This document shows, piece after piece, positions 8,572-17,392 of a stretch of DNA of 64,000 bases. The notes beneath the pieces were generated by a model. It did no database searches. It was not told the origin of the DNA and saw nothing but the letters and a program-made list of their open reading frames with translations. Position numbers and translations under genes: made by a program. The stretch is from Butyricimonas paravirosa (GTDB lineage Bacteria > Bacteroidota > Bacteroidia > Bacteroidales > Marinifilaceae): the NCBI RefSeq assembly GCF_032878955.1, contig NZ_CP043839.1, positions 558,001 to 622,000 of the forward strand, in the 5' to 3' direction. Position 1 is the stretch's first letter, and every line of letters begins with the position of its first letter.

Positions 8572-8835
8572 TTACTTCGTTTCCGTAGCAGTCTTCCCCG
8601 CAACCTTTTCAGCTACATGATTGACATCCTCGGTCACGTGTTCTTTCACGTTCTCGGCCTTGTTTTTTGCTTTTGAATAAACGTCCTTCACCTCTTCCTT
8701 CACTTTAGACACGGCACGATCAAACTCTTCCGCTAATTTTTTACGATTATCAGCTACCATTAAATAACCGACAGCAACTCCTACAACAGCGCCAATACCT
8801 AGCCCTATCAGTAGATTTGAAGTTTCATGTTTCAT
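8572..8835 (-). CDS. YtxH domain-containing protein
   Basis: 87 residues. A glycine-rich transmembrane helix (LLIGLGIGAVVGVAVGYLMV, residues 8-27) is followed by a long charged helix of Lys/Glu heptads, the hallmark of YtxH-like proteins (PF12732), which in other bacteria are linked to general or envelope stress. It is the first gene of a three-gene minus-strand operon with the holin-X-like protein and an unknown small protein. Function is inferred only from the family and context. Confidence 0.85.
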   Translation of the reverse strand: MKHETSNLLIGLGIGAVVGVAVGYLMVADNRKKLAEEFDRAVSKVKEEVKDVYSKAKNKAENVKEHVTEDVNHVAEKVAGKTATETK

Positions 8836-8920
8836 ATTCTTTAATTTTTATGTTCGTACCTAATTTAACGAACTGAAACATGAAAAGGTTCTCTTTTTAG
8901 TGATTTTTTTACGAATATTT

Positions 8921-9715
8921 TTAACGAGTGATAAAATGTATTTTCGAAGGGTCATAACGCTCGGGAACAGGTGCTTGCTCATCTGCCGGTTTCCCGATTG
9001 CCACAACGGCAAACGGCACGAATTCCGATGACAAGTGAAACAAAGTTTTCACTTGATGAACCCGGTGCATCTGAGGATAAATTCCAACCCAAGTGGTTCC
9101 CAGTTTCTCCCCGTAGGCCTGCAACATCAGGTTTTGGACACACGCTCCCAGCTCTTGGGGCCAGTTTCCCCCGTCAAGCCCGGCCCGGCGGGTATTACAA
9201 CAAACTAAAATCGCGGCCGGGGCTGTTCTTAAAGCCATCCCTTCCGGTAAAGTCTCAGCCAAAGTATCAAGATGTTCCCGATCTTCTATCACGAAAAACT
9301 CCCAGGGACGGCGATCTTTAACCGAAGGTGCGTACATGGCCGCTCTCAGCAATCGCTCGATCGTCTCCACGCACACCTTATCCGGAGCATAATTTCTCAC
9401 ACTACGACGTCCCACGATAGCCTCGTTCACGGCTGCCATATCCGTGAACTTCTGGCTACACATTTCCGTTGCCAGTTCCCGAACCCGCGGGATAATTCTC
9501 ACGAAATGATCACTTCCTTTATGAACAGCCAGCAAGGTTTCATTTTCCCACGTTTCTATGATCATCAACACGTTATCCAAACGATTATTTTCAAGTATTT
9601 CGTACCCGATACACCCCTTTTCCTGCCTTGACAATTCAGACATCTCACGCAAAAGTTCCACGACTTGAGCGCGAACCTCGCTCTTCACCTCAACTGTAAC
9701 ATTTATCCTGATCAT
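8921..9715 (-). CDS. Fusion of antibiotic-biosynthesis monooxygenase domain and nitroreductase
   Basis: 264 residues from the ATG at 9715 (MIRINVTVEVK). Residues 1-95 resemble the ABM/YgiN quinol monooxygenase fold (small ferredoxin-like barrel; GCIGYEILENN, MIIETWENETLLAVHKGSDHF). Residues 96-264 are a nitroreductase domain with the FMN-binding start VGRRSVRNYAPDKV, the APSVKDRRPWEF region and the C-terminal AIGKPADEQ. Such enzymes reduce quinones, nitro compounds or flavins in the cytosol. The fusion could couple quinol and flavin chemistry in redox stress. No operon partner is seen; the divergent gene is an exported superoxide dismutase. Confidence 0.88.
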   Translation of the reverse strand: MIRINVTVEVKSEVRAQVVELLREMSELSRQEKGCIGYEILENNRLDNVLMIIETWENETLLAVHKGSDHFVRIIPRVRELATEMCSQKFTDMAAVNEAIVGRRSVRNYAPDKVCVETIERLLRAAMYAPSVKDRRPWEFFVIEDREHLDTLAETLPEGMALRTAPAAILVCCNTRRAGLDGGNWPQELGACVQNLMLQAYGEKLGTTWVGIYPQMHRVHQVKTLFHLSSEFVPFAVVAIGKPADEQAPVPERYDPSKIHFITR

Positions 9716-9859
9716 ATACTCAAATTTTGAAATTGCACATTTGTTCCCCACCACTCTCTTTCATAAAAACGGTCAAAATTATAAAAGTTAGAGGACTTTT
9801 TAATAACCAAAATGTACTTTTATTCGTAAATCACATAAACTTTAAAAGAAAAATAGAAG

Positions 9860-10531
9860 ATGAAAACAAAACAAGCATTCAAAAGGATATGGATAGTTAC
9901 CCTTCTCATCACAACAAGCGGGGCATTGTGGGCTCAACAACAAACAACGAAAGAGAAATTTTCCCTCCCACCTTTACCTTACGAAACAAATGCCCTCGCA
10001 CCCGTTATCAGTGAAACCACCATAAAACTACATCATGGTAAACATCTGAAAGCCTACATTGATAACCTGAATAAATTGATCGTGGGGACACCATTCGAGA
10101 ACTGTGATCTTGAAACCATCGTCAAGAACTCCACCGGAGCGATATTTAACAACGCAGCACAAGCGCTGAACCATATTATCTATTTCAACTCGTTCTCTCC
10201 GAAAGCAGAACATACCCCGTCAGGAGCGCTGCTTGCTGCCATAGAAAAAGAATGGGGTTCATTCGATAATTTCAAAAAGGAGTTCTCGGCTGCCGTCACC
10301 TCGTTATTCGGGTCCGGATGGGTATGGCTCGCGAAGGACAAAAAAGGGAAACTATACATTTTCTCCGAGAGTAACGCCGGGAACCCAATTACCAAAGGTT
10401 ACACTCCGATACTGGGGATCGATGTTTGGGAACATGCTTATTACCTTGATTACCAGAATCTCCGTCCGGAACACATCGAAAAAATATGGACAATTATTGA
10501 CTGGAGAACCATCGGGGCCCGTTACAAATAG
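9860..10531 (+). CDS. Exported Fe/Mn superoxide dismutase
   Basis: 223 residues. Residues 1-25 form a signal peptide with likely cleavage after ALWA, and the mature 198 residues match the iron/manganese SOD family. The four metal ligands are visible: His58 (LHHGKH), His105 (NHIIYF), Asp188 and His192 (DVWEHAYY). The usual NH-TFYW outer-sphere Trp is replaced by Phe in NHIIYF. SOD in anaerobic Bacteroides is normally cytosolic, so this copy is predicted to protect the periplasm. It is monocistronic and stands next to another redox gene. Confidence 0.93.
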   Translation: MKTKQAFKRIWIVTLLITTSGALWAQQQTTKEKFSLPPLPYETNALAPVISETTIKLHHGKHLKAYIDNLNKLIVGTPFENCDLETIVKNSTGAIFNNAAQALNHIIYFNSFSPKAEHTPSGALLAAIEKEWGSFDNFKKEFSAAVTSLFGSGWVWLAKDKKGKLYIFSESNAGNPITKGYTPILGIDVWEHAYYLDYQNLRPEHIEKIWTIIDWRTIGARYK

Positions 10532-10615
10532 CCCGGAATATTTATATATAAAACCAATCATGACATTTTCACGAACAAACATCTATATTTGTAAGTTTTA
10601 AAAAAAGAACAAATA

Positions 10616-11155
10616 ATGATAAACCCATTAGATATTATTCGTAAATATTACACGTTGGATTCCCTCGCCGGGCAATCCCTCCTCATACATAGCCAACTTG
10701 TTCGAGATAAAGCACAATCACTGGCTATCCGACATCCCGAAATGGATCTGGACATCCCCTTCATTCAAGAGGCTGCCATGCTCCACGACATCGGGATTTT
10801 TCTCACGAAGGCCCCGGACATCGGTTGTTTCGGAGAACATCCCTACATCTGCCACGGTTATCTGGGAGCCGATCTACTCCGCGAAGAAGGCCTTCCCCGT
10901 CATGCCCTAGTATGTGAACGACACACGGGGGCCGGCATATCACTTGAAATGATCAAGAAAAATCATTTACCTTTACCCCAACGGGATATGCTCCCCGTTA
11001 CTCTTGAAGAAAAACTAATCGCTTTTGCCGATAAGTTTTATTCGAAAACCAATTTAACCCGGGAAAAGAAACTAGGCAAAATCCGGGCAGAAATGGCTTT
11101 TTATGGGGAAGAAACAGTCGCCCGTTTCGAAGAATGGTGTGAACTTTTTCTTTAA
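10616..11155 (+). CDS. HD-domain phosphohydrolase
   Basis: 179 residues. The metal-binding HD signature is AAMLHDIGIF (residues 51-60), preceded by a first His in LIHSQLVRDKA and followed by CHGYLGADLL and RHTGAG, giving the full H...HD...H...D pattern of the HD superfamily. Members hydrolyse phosphate esters of nucleotides or second messengers, and the substrate is unknown here. It has the small-domain layout of Bacteroidetes YfbR/YqeK-like hydrolases. The flanking genes (SOD, alanine symporter) do not indicate a pathway. Confidence 0.9.
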   Translation: MINPLDIIRKYYTLDSLAGQSLLIHSQLVRDKAQSLAIRHPEMDLDIPFIQEAAMLHDIGIFLTKAPDIGCFGEHPYICHGYLGADLLREEGLPRHALVCERHTGAGISLEMIKKNHLPLPQRDMLPVTLEEKLIAFADKFYSKTNLTREKKLGKIRAEMAFYGEETVARFEEWCELFL

Positions 11156-11229
11156 ATATAATCTAATTTTTACAACTTTCACCCGTTTCATCACGTATTT
11201 TACTCGTAATTTAAATACGTGATGCGGTT

Positions 11230-12630
11230 ATGGAAAATTTAAACAACTGGATTATAGCAACCAATGATTTTATTTGGACCTATATATTAATAGCCCTGCT
11301 AATCTGTATCGGGGTCTACTTTACCTTCAAGAGTAAATTCGTACAATTCCGGAATATCCGGGAAATGTTCCGGCTGCTTGGCGACGGAATAGCAAGCGGG
11401 AACCACAAGAACTCGGTTTCTTCTTTTCAAGCATTTTGCATTGCAACCGCTTCGCGGGTAGGCACAGGTAACCTGGCGGGTGTGGCAACAGCCCTAGCCC
11501 TGGGAGGACCGGGAGCCATATTCTGGATGTGGCTTATAGCGCTTATCGGTTCTGCCTCTGCCTTCATCGAATCCACGTTAGCCCAAATATATAAAGTTAA
11601 AGGAGAACGCTCGTTCATCGGGGGCCCCGCCTTTTACATGGAAAAAGGTTTAAAGAAACGATGGTTAGGCATTCTTTTCGCTGTCATCATTACTATTACC
11701 TTCGGACTTGTATTCAACTCGGTACAAGCAAATACCGTTACCTTGGCATTTCATGAAGTCTTTGGGACAAACCGTGTCTGGCTGGGAATCATTCTAACCC
11801 TGTTTACCCTACTGGTCATATTCGGTGGAATACACCGGATTGCCGTTATATCCGGAATCATCGTCCCCCTTATGGCTATTGCATACATTCTGCTTGCCGC
11901 TTTCATCCTATTCACGCACCTTGGAACATTACCCCATGTCATTGGTTCTATTTTCACGAACGCATTCGGATTCGAACAATTCGCGGGCGGGGGTTTAGGA
12001 GCCGTCATCATGCAAGGTGTCCGGCGAGGACTTTTCTCAAATGAAGCGGGTATGGGTTCCGCCCCGAACGCTGCCGCAACGGCAACAGTCTCCCACCCGG
12101 TGAAACAAGGATTAATCCAAGCCCTCAGTGTTTTCACCGACACGTTAATCATTTGTAGTTGTACGGCATTCATTATTCTACTTTCGGACGTTCCGCTAGA
12201 TGGTTCGGTGAAAGGAATCCAACTGACACAAATGGCCCTGTCCCACCAGATCGGAAGCGTGGGAGGACAATTTATCGCTATTTGTATACTCCTTTTTGCC
12301 TTCAGTTCCATCGTGGGTAACTATTCATACTGTGAAACAAACTTATTTTTCATATCCAAGAATAAAACCTATTTACAACTTTACCGGATTATCGTGGGGG
12401 GAATGGTCATGTTCGGATCAATCGCCGCCCTGGATCTCGTCTGGAATATTGCCGATCTATTCATGGCAATCATGGCTATAACCAACCTGATCGCGATCGT
12501 ATTACTGGGTAAAATCGCCTTGAAAGCATTACAGGACTACAACCGTCAACGTCGTATCAGCAAGAAAAATATCATATTCAAGTCCTCGTTCATACCGGAG
12601 TTAAAAGATTCCACGAGTGAATGGGAATAA
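11230..12630 (+). CDS. Sodium:alanine symporter (AGCS family)
   Basis: 466 residues with about ten to eleven transmembrane helices. The family signatures are evident: ASRVGTGNLAGVATALALGGPGAIFWMW near residue 85 and the GLFSNEAGMGSAPNAAATATV stretch near residue 270, both diagnostic of AGCS alanine/glycine:cation symporters (PF01235). It imports small amino acids with Na+ across the inner membrane. It follows the HD hydrolase gene by 75 bp on the same strand but a shared operon is not evident. Confidence 0.96.
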   Translation: MENLNNWIIATNDFIWTYILIALLICIGVYFTFKSKFVQFRNIREMFRLLGDGIASGNHKNSVSSFQAFCIATASRVGTGNLAGVATALALGGPGAIFWMWLIALIGSASAFIESTLAQIYKVKGERSFIGGPAFYMEKGLKKRWLGILFAVIITITFGLVFNSVQANTVTLAFHEVFGTNRVWLGIILTLFTLLVIFGGIHRIAVISGIIVPLMAIAYILLAAFILFTHLGTLPHVIGSIFTNAFGFEQFAGGGLGAVIMQGVRRGLFSNEAGMGSAPNAAATATVSHPVKQGLIQALSVFTDTLIICSCTAFIILLSDVPLDGSVKGIQLTQMALSHQIGSVGGQFIAICILLFAFSSIVGNYSYCETNLFFISKNKTYLQLYRIIVGGMVMFGSIAALDLVWNIADLFMAIMAITNLIAIVLLGKIALKALQDYNRQRRISKKNIIFKSSFIPELKDSTSEWE

Positions 12631-12644
12631 AATGATTTTTTTTT

Positions 12645-12652
12645 TAACTTTG
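12645..12652 (+). promoter_or_regulatory. -7 box upstream of the DEAD-box helicase leader
   Basis: TAACTTTG matches TAnnTTTG 117 bp before the helicase ATG. No convincing -33 TTTG is present at the right distance. The predicted transcript would have a leader of about 110 nucleotides containing a short ORF. Confidence 0.4.
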
Positions 12653-12676
12653 CAACAAACAGAAGGGATTGACACG

Positions 12677-12754
12677 ATGATAGATTTATGTGTAATTTTC
12701 TCCTGCCGCTGTACTTTAAAACAGGAAAAAGGCAGCATTAAAAATAAAGAATAG
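12677..12754 (+). CDS. Possible 25-codon leader ORF upstream of DEAD-box helicase
   Basis: ATG at 12677 to TAG at 12752-12754 encodes 25 residues with an SCRC core and a basic tail. It has a purine-rich AGAAGGGA about 10 bases upstream and stops 14 bp before the helicase ATG at 12769. A short inverted repeat (CTGCC/GGCAG) lies inside it. It may be a translated regulatory leader of the helicase gene, or chance. Confidence 0.35.
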   Translation: MIDLCVIFSCRCTLKQEKGSIKNKE

Positions 12755-12768
12755 TAGAGATATAAAAG

Positions 12769-14025
12769 ATGAGATTTGACGAGCTGGAACTAGAGGATTC
12801 ATTGTTGCAAGGATTAGATGCCATGAATTTTCAGGAAACAACCCCTATACAAGAATTAACAATCCCTGTTATCTTAGAGGGAAAAGATTTAATCGCCTGC
12901 GCACAAACAGGCACCGGAAAAACAGCCGCTTACACTCTTCCGATTTTAAATCGATTAATCAAAGAAGAGAACCGATCGGACACGGTAAAAGCTGTTATCA
13001 TGGCTCCCACCCGGGAATTAGCCCAACAAATAGACGTACAATTCGAGGGATTTTCTTATTTTCTCCCCGTTTCGACGGTAGTCGTCTACGGGGGTGGTGA
13101 CGGAAGTTTATGGGATCAACAGAAAAAAGCATTGCGTCTGGGAGCAGATGTTGCCATCGCAACACCGGGACGGTTGATCGCACATCTGCAACATAGCGAT
13201 GTAGACCTTTCGCAAGTAAAATACTTTATCCTTGACGAGGCTGACCGGATGCTGGACATGGGATTTTTTGACGACATCATGCAAATCGTGAACAAACTGC
13301 CCAAAGACCGACAAACCATACTCTTCTCGGCTACGATGCCCCCGAAGATACGACAGCTAGCCCAAAATGTACTTCGAGACCCGGTAGAAATCAACGTGGC
13401 AGTATCCAAACCCAACGAAGCCATCATGCAAGCCGCTTACATCTGCCACGAAAGCCAGAAAATGGGTATCATCGAAGAACTTTTCAGCAAACCGGTCTTA
13501 CACAAAACGCTAATCTTCGCCTCTTCCAAACAAAAAGTAAAAGACCTCGCCTTCACCTTAAAACGTAAAAAATTCAACGTGGCAGCCATGCATTCCGACT
13601 TGGAGCAGTCAGAGCGGGAATCTGTTATGATGGATTTTAAAAATAATAAAATAGATATACTCGTTGCCACCGACATCGTGTCCCGTGGTATAGATATTGA
13701 TGAGATAGGATTGGTAATCAACTTTGATGTACCCCATGATCCGGAAGATTATATTCACCGTATCGGACGAACAGCGAGAGCCAGCGCGGAAGGTGTTGCC
13801 TTGACCTTTGTCTCCGGGGCAGAGCAAGGAAAGTTTTACCGCATAGAGCAGTTCATCGAAGAAACGATTTACAAGATACCACTCCCTGCTCACTTGGGAT
13901 CGGCACCGGAATACAATCCGAAAGCATTCGAACATGGCTCGTCAAAAGGCAGGGGACGGAAACCTAGCGGCCGTTCTTTCGTAAAAAAGAAAAACCACGC
14001 CAAGCGAGAAGGAGGCTCAAACTAG
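12769..14025 (+). CDS. DEAD-box RNA helicase (RhlE-like)
   Basis: 418 residues with the complete motif set: Q motif TPIQ (residues 25-28), motif I AQTGTGKT (45-52), PTRELAQQ, DEAD near residues 156-159, SAT, and in the second RecA domain ARGxDID-type SRGIDID and HRIGRTAR. The short basic C-terminal tail (KGRGRKPSGRSFVKKKNHAKR) fits the RhlE subgroup. These enzymes unwind RNA in ribosome assembly and RNA turnover in the cytosol. A 110-nt leader with a short ORF precedes it; DEAD-box helicase genes are often cold-induced through their leaders, which is only an analogy here. The antiporter gene follows after 28 bp and may be co-transcribed. Confidence 0.96.
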   Translation: MRFDELELEDSLLQGLDAMNFQETTPIQELTIPVILEGKDLIACAQTGTGKTAAYTLPILNRLIKEENRSDTVKAVIMAPTRELAQQIDVQFEGFSYFLPVSTVVVYGGGDGSLWDQQKKALRLGADVAIATPGRLIAHLQHSDVDLSQVKYFILDEADRMLDMGFFDDIMQIVNKLPKDRQTILFSATMPPKIRQLAQNVLRDPVEINVAVSKPNEAIMQAAYICHESQKMGIIEELFSKPVLHKTLIFASSKQKVKDLAFTLKRKKFNVAAMHSDLEQSERESVMMDFKNNKIDILVATDIVSRGIDIDEIGLVINFDVPHDPEDYIHRIGRTARASAEGVALTFVSGAEQGKFYRIEQFIEETIYKIPLPAHLGSAPEYNPKAFEHGSSKGRGRKPSGRSFVKKKNHAKREGGSN

Positions 14026-14053
14026 ATAAATAACCTTTTAAAACTAAACACTT

Positions 14054-15553
14054 ATGATTCTAAATGCCGGAAATATATTACTTATTGGATCTATCCTATT
14101 ATTTGTCAGTATCGTTGTCGGAAAAGCAGGTTTCCGTTTCGGAGTTCCCGCCTTACTCCTTTTCCTAGGAGTAGGAATGCTTTTCGGAACCGACGGTTTA
14201 GGAATAGAATTCAACAACCCGCAAACTGCTCAATTCATCGGAGTCATTGCATTAAGTATTATATTATTTTCCGGTGGTATGGATACAAGTGCGGCAGAGA
14301 TCAAACCTGTTTTAGGACAAGGTATTGTTCTCGCCACAGTCGGAGTCATGTTTACAGCCTTCCTCACGGGTTATTTTATCTACTACATCACGAATCTCGA
14401 AAATAGTTTCGTCACCCTAAATTTCACGGAATCATTATTACTCGCATCCGTCATGTCGTCTACCGATTCTGCATCCGTGTTCTCGATTCTCCGTTCCAAA
14501 CGACAAGGGCTAAAAGAGAACCTACGTCCCATGCTAGAGCTGGAAAGTGGTAGTAATGACCCGATGGCCTATATGTTAACCATATTACTTATCGGAATTA
14601 TTCAATCCGGAGAAAACAGTTTAAGTAACACAATACTGCAATTCATCATGCAGATGAGCATCGGTGCTGTATCCGGTTATCTACTGGGAAGACTGGCCGT
14701 ATACTGCATCAATAAACTAAACATCAATCAATCATTATATCCTGTTCTTTTATTAGCTTTCGTGTTCTTCATTTTCTCGTTCACGGATCTGGTAAAAGGT
14801 AACGGTTACCTGGCTGTTTATTTAGCCGGCTTAGTGGTTGGAAATCATAAAGTGGTACACAAAAAGAGTCTTACCACCTTTTTCGACGGTATCACATGGT
14901 TATTCCAGATCGTGATGTTCCTCACGTTAGGCCTTCTGGTAAACCCGGCAGAATTACTCCCGGTCGCAGCGTTAAGCATTCTTATCGGGGTATTCATGAT
15001 TATACTGGCTCGTCCGATAAGTGTATTTTTATGCCTTATCCCCTTCCGGAAAATGACCACCAAGGCACGGGCATACGTTTCATGGGTCGGTCTGCGCGGA
15101 GCAGTCCCCATCATTTTTGCCACCTACCCGCTAATCGCAAACATCCAGCACGCATCATTAATATTTAACGTGGTGTTCTTCATTACCATTCTTTCTTTGG
15201 TTGTACAGGGAACAACAGTCAGTTTCATGGCGAAACTACTCGGTTTGTCAACCCCCGAAGAACGCAAAAACGTCTTTAACGTCGAACTACCCGAAGAAAT
15301 TAAAACCGCCATGTCTGAAATTGAAGTCATTCCTTCCATGTTGGCAAAAGGTGACAAATTAATGGATTTGGTATTACCGGATAACACGTTGGTAGCCTTG
15401 ATCAAAAAGAACGATTCATATTGCGTCCCCAAAGGAAAAACCAAACTACATACCGGAGATAAGTTACTCGTGATCACGGATGATGATGAAGCTCTCATGA
15501 AGACTTATGAAAGCCTAGGGATCACGGATTATTCAATTCAAAAAAATGCTTGA
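14054..15553 (+). CDS. Potassium/proton antiporter (CPA1 family) with TrkA-C domain
   Basis: 499 residues. About 12 membrane helices make up a cation:proton antiporter core with SSTDSASVFSILRS and ELESGSNDPMAYM, the signature acidic residues of the CPA1 ion path. Residues about 400-490 form a cytosolic TrkA-C domain (VLPDNTLVALIKKNDSYCVPKGKTKLHTGDKLLVIT) that binds a regulatory ligand such as c-di-AMP or nucleotides in relatives. It matches the NhaP2/CvrA type, which exports K+ or Na+ for pH and volume control. It follows the helicase gene closely on the same strand. Confidence 0.95.
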   Translation: MILNAGNILLIGSILLFVSIVVGKAGFRFGVPALLLFLGVGMLFGTDGLGIEFNNPQTAQFIGVIALSIILFSGGMDTSAAEIKPVLGQGIVLATVGVMFTAFLTGYFIYYITNLENSFVTLNFTESLLLASVMSSTDSASVFSILRSKRQGLKENLRPMLELESGSNDPMAYMLTILLIGIIQSGENSLSNTILQFIMQMSIGAVSGYLLGRLAVYCINKLNINQSLYPVLLLAFVFFIFSFTDLVKGNGYLAVYLAGLVVGNHKVVHKKSLTTFFDGITWLFQIVMFLTLGLLVNPAELLPVAALSILIGVFMIILARPISVFLCLIPFRKMTTKARAYVSWVGLRGAVPIIFATYPLIANIQHASLIFNVVFFITILSLVVQGTTVSFMAKLLGLSTPEERKNVFNVELPEEIKTAMSEIEVIPSMLAKGDKLMDLVLPDNTLVALIKKNDSYCVPKGKTKLHTGDKLLVITDDDEALMKTYESLGITDYSIQKNA

Positions 15554-15702
15554 TACTAGCCATACGGTAGTACATCAGAGATAAGAAAAATTACACTTTA
15601 TAGGCATTTTCTATCATCTGATAAAAACTAAATATTTGTTTTGATAAACAAATTGTCGTATTATTGTGCTATCAAAACATGACCACTAAAAAGATTAAAT
15701 TT

Positions 15703-16275
15703 ATGAGCATTAAAGGAACAAAAACAGAACAAAACTTATTGAAATCATTTGCCGGTGAATCACAGGCCAGAAGTCGTTATACTTTTTTCGCTAGTGTAGC
15801 TAAAAAAGAAGGATTCGAACAAATCGCGGGAGTATTCATGGAAACTGCCGAACAGGAAAAAGAACACGCCAAGAGATTCTTCAAATTCTTGGAAGGCGGA
15901 ATGGTTGAAATCACCGCATCTTACCCCGCAGGTGTAATCGGAACGACAGCAGAAAATCTGAAAGCTGCCGCAGAAGGAGAAAACGAAGAATGGGCAGACC
16001 TCTATCCGGAATTTGCTAAAGTTGCAGAAGAAGAAGGATTTACCGCCATCGCAGCCGTGTTCCGTAACATTGCAAAAGTGGAAGCTGAACACGAGGCTCG
16101 TTACAGAACGCTTTTAGCTCGCGTGGAAGCCGGTAAAGTATTCGAAAGAGACGAAGTGATCCTGTGGCAATGCCGTAACTGCGGTTTCGTTTACGAAGGC
16201 AAAACAGCCCCGAAAGCGTGTCCCGCTTGCGCTCACCCTCAAGCATATTTCGAAGAAAAGAAAAACAATTACTAA
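15703..16275 (+). CDS. rbr: Rubrerythrin
   Basis: 190 residues from the ATG at 15703 (MSIKGTKTEQ), the standard length; upstream in-frame starts at 15664 and 15679 would give an unusual extension. The N-terminal ferritin-like four-helix domain carries the diiron EXXH patterns (ESQAR, EQEKEHAKRFF, KVEAEHEARY). The C-terminal rubredoxin domain has two Cys pairs (CRNCG...CPAC). Rubrerythrin reduces hydrogen peroxide in anaerobes. It is a single gene with its own terminator at 16296-16343 and fits the oxidative-stress set here (exported SOD, Bcp). Confidence 0.97.
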   Translation: MSIKGTKTEQNLLKSFAGESQARSRYTFFASVAKKEGFEQIAGVFMETAEQEKEHAKRFFKFLEGGMVEITASYPAGVIGTTAENLKAAAEGENEEWADLYPEFAKVAEEEGFTAIAAVFRNIAKVEAEHEARYRTLLARVEAGKVFERDEVILWQCRNCGFVYEGKTAPKACPACAHPQAYFEEKKNNY

Positions 16276-16295
16276 TCATACTTGTAATTGAGGAT

Positions 16296-16343
16296 AAAAA
16301 ACTAAAAGTTGAGGCAGATGTCTCAACTTTTAGTTTTTTATTT
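16296..16343 (+). terminator. Intrinsic terminator of rubrerythrin gene
   Basis: Stem AAAAACTAAAAGTTGAG / CTCAACTTTTAGTTTTT with an 8-nt loop and a T-rich end, about 20 bp after the rbr stop. Confidence 0.88.
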
Positions 16344-16434
16344 TACCCGTCACGAAGAAATCACAACTTGATTTTCGTTATATTCGCGACAAAGAAACTG
16401 AAATCTATTTTTTAATTGATAAAATAAAGTTATT

Positions 16435-16812
16435 ATGAAAAAAGTAATCAACGCACCGAAAGCACCGAAAGCCATCGGTCCTTACAGTCAAGCAATTGAA
16501 GCAAACGGAACGCTTTACATCAGTGGTCAACTTCCTATTGACGTGAATACCGGAAAATTCGTTGAAGGTGGAGTAAAAGAACAAACAGAACAATGTTTGA
16601 AAAACATCGGTTACATCCTGGAAGAAGCCGGATATACTTTTGACAACGTGGTTAAATCAACTTGCCTGTTGGGAGATATGTCTTATTTCGCTGATATGAA
16701 CGAAATCTATGCTAAATATTACAAGACAGATTGTCCTGCCCGTGCAGCTTTTGCCGTAAAAGCTCTCCCGATGGGTGCTATGGTTGAAATTGAAACCATC
16801 GCTGTAAAATAA
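16435..16812 (+). CDS. ridA: RidA family reactive-intermediate deaminase
   Basis: 125 residues, typical of the YjgF/YER057c/UK114 family. Conserved landmarks are APKAIGPYSQAI near the start, YISGQLP, the turn with VVKSTCLL, and the terminal GAMVEIE containing the substrate-binding carboxylate; the conserved Arg in CPARAAF is present. It hydrolyses reactive enamine/imine intermediates made by PLP enzymes such as threonine dehydratase, thereby protecting other PLP enzymes in the cytosol. Single gene with a hairpin terminator just after the stop. Confidence 0.96.
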   Translation: MKKVINAPKAPKAIGPYSQAIEANGTLYISGQLPIDVNTGKFVEGGVKEQTEQCLKNIGYILEEAGYTFDNVVKSTCLLGDMSYFADMNEIYAKYYKTDCPARAAFAVKALPMGAMVEIETIAVK

Positions 16813-16815
16813 AGA

Positions 16816-16843
16816 TAAAAACGGCTGAATCAGCCGTTTTTTC
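16816..16843 (+). terminator. Intrinsic terminator of ridA
   Basis: Stem AAAAACGGCTG / CAGCCGTTTTTT with a 3-nt loop AAT, immediately after the ridA stop codon, followed by T-rich sequence. Confidence 0.9.
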
Positions 16844-16892
16844 ATTTTTTTTTCTTACCTTAGGGGAAAGTAGTGCATAACTTAAATCAAAC

Positions 16893-17288
16893 ATGATGAG
16901 AATATTCGGTTTACTCCTTGTACTTGCCCTATTTTTCTCCTGTGCATCTCAAAAAGAGGTAGCCCAAAATAAAAAGGGGCGTTGCGCTATCAAAGATTCA
17001 GCGCAATATGAATTGATCGTTTTTGATTCGGGATTCGATTTTTGGTTGACAAGTCACCAGAGCATGGCCAGTCAGCACTCAGAAAGTTATTATCAAAGTA
17101 TGAATCACCAGTATGCTATCGAATGGAACAGAAGGTATGCTGCCGGAGATCCGAGAATCAACAGTTACATCGATTACAGCTTGAACAGAGATTACGGGTT
17201 TGATTTTAATTACAAACTCTACATGTATTTCAGGTTCTTCGAAGACACAAACAGGATAAAACTAATCCCAGGAAACAGAAACCTTTAA
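16893..17288 (+). CDS. DUF6146 family lipoprotein
   Basis: 131 residues. A signal peptide with lipobox FFSC marks a lipoprotein (Cys17). The mature domain begins YELIVFDSGFDFWLTSHQSM and contains the motif YAIEWNRRYAAGDP, which I recognise as the DUF6146 family of Bacteroidetes; function is not known. Single gene between the ridA terminator and the minus-strand nucleotidyltransferase gene. Probably outer-membrane or periplasm-facing. Confidence 0.85.
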   Translation: MMRIFGLLLVLALFFSCASQKEVAQNKKGRCAIKDSAQYELIVFDSGFDFWLTSHQSMASQHSESYYQSMNHQYAIEWNRRYAAGDPRINSYIDYSLNRDYGFDFNYKLYMYFRFFEDTNRIKLIPGNRNL

Positions 17289-17392
17289 TAATTTTAGATT
17301 TAATGATTTTAGATTTCAAATTCCAGCCACACAAGCTATCCCTTCTTTTAATCTCTCAATCTAAAATCATAAATCACTAAATCTAAAATTAC
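17287..17392. repeat. TTTTAGATT-family intergenic repeat, copy 2
   Basis: About 105 bp with AATTTTAGATTTAATGATTTTAGATT at one end and its imperfect inverted complement at the other, separated by the CCAGCCACACAAGCTA core, so a single transcript would fold back. It is closely similar to 35377-35480 (same ends, CCAACCACACAA core). It separates the convergent DUF6146 gene and nucleotidyltransferase gene. Confidence 0.75.

Noticed and set aside
8152..8835. Prophage lysis cassette suggested by holin-X gene
   Set aside because: No endolysin, phage structural gene or integrase nearby; YtxH and holin-X pair is a common chromosomal envelope operon.
11751..12311. 186-codon minus-strand ORF within the alanine symporter gene
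   Set aside because: Shadow of a conserved transporter; no promoter or family pattern.
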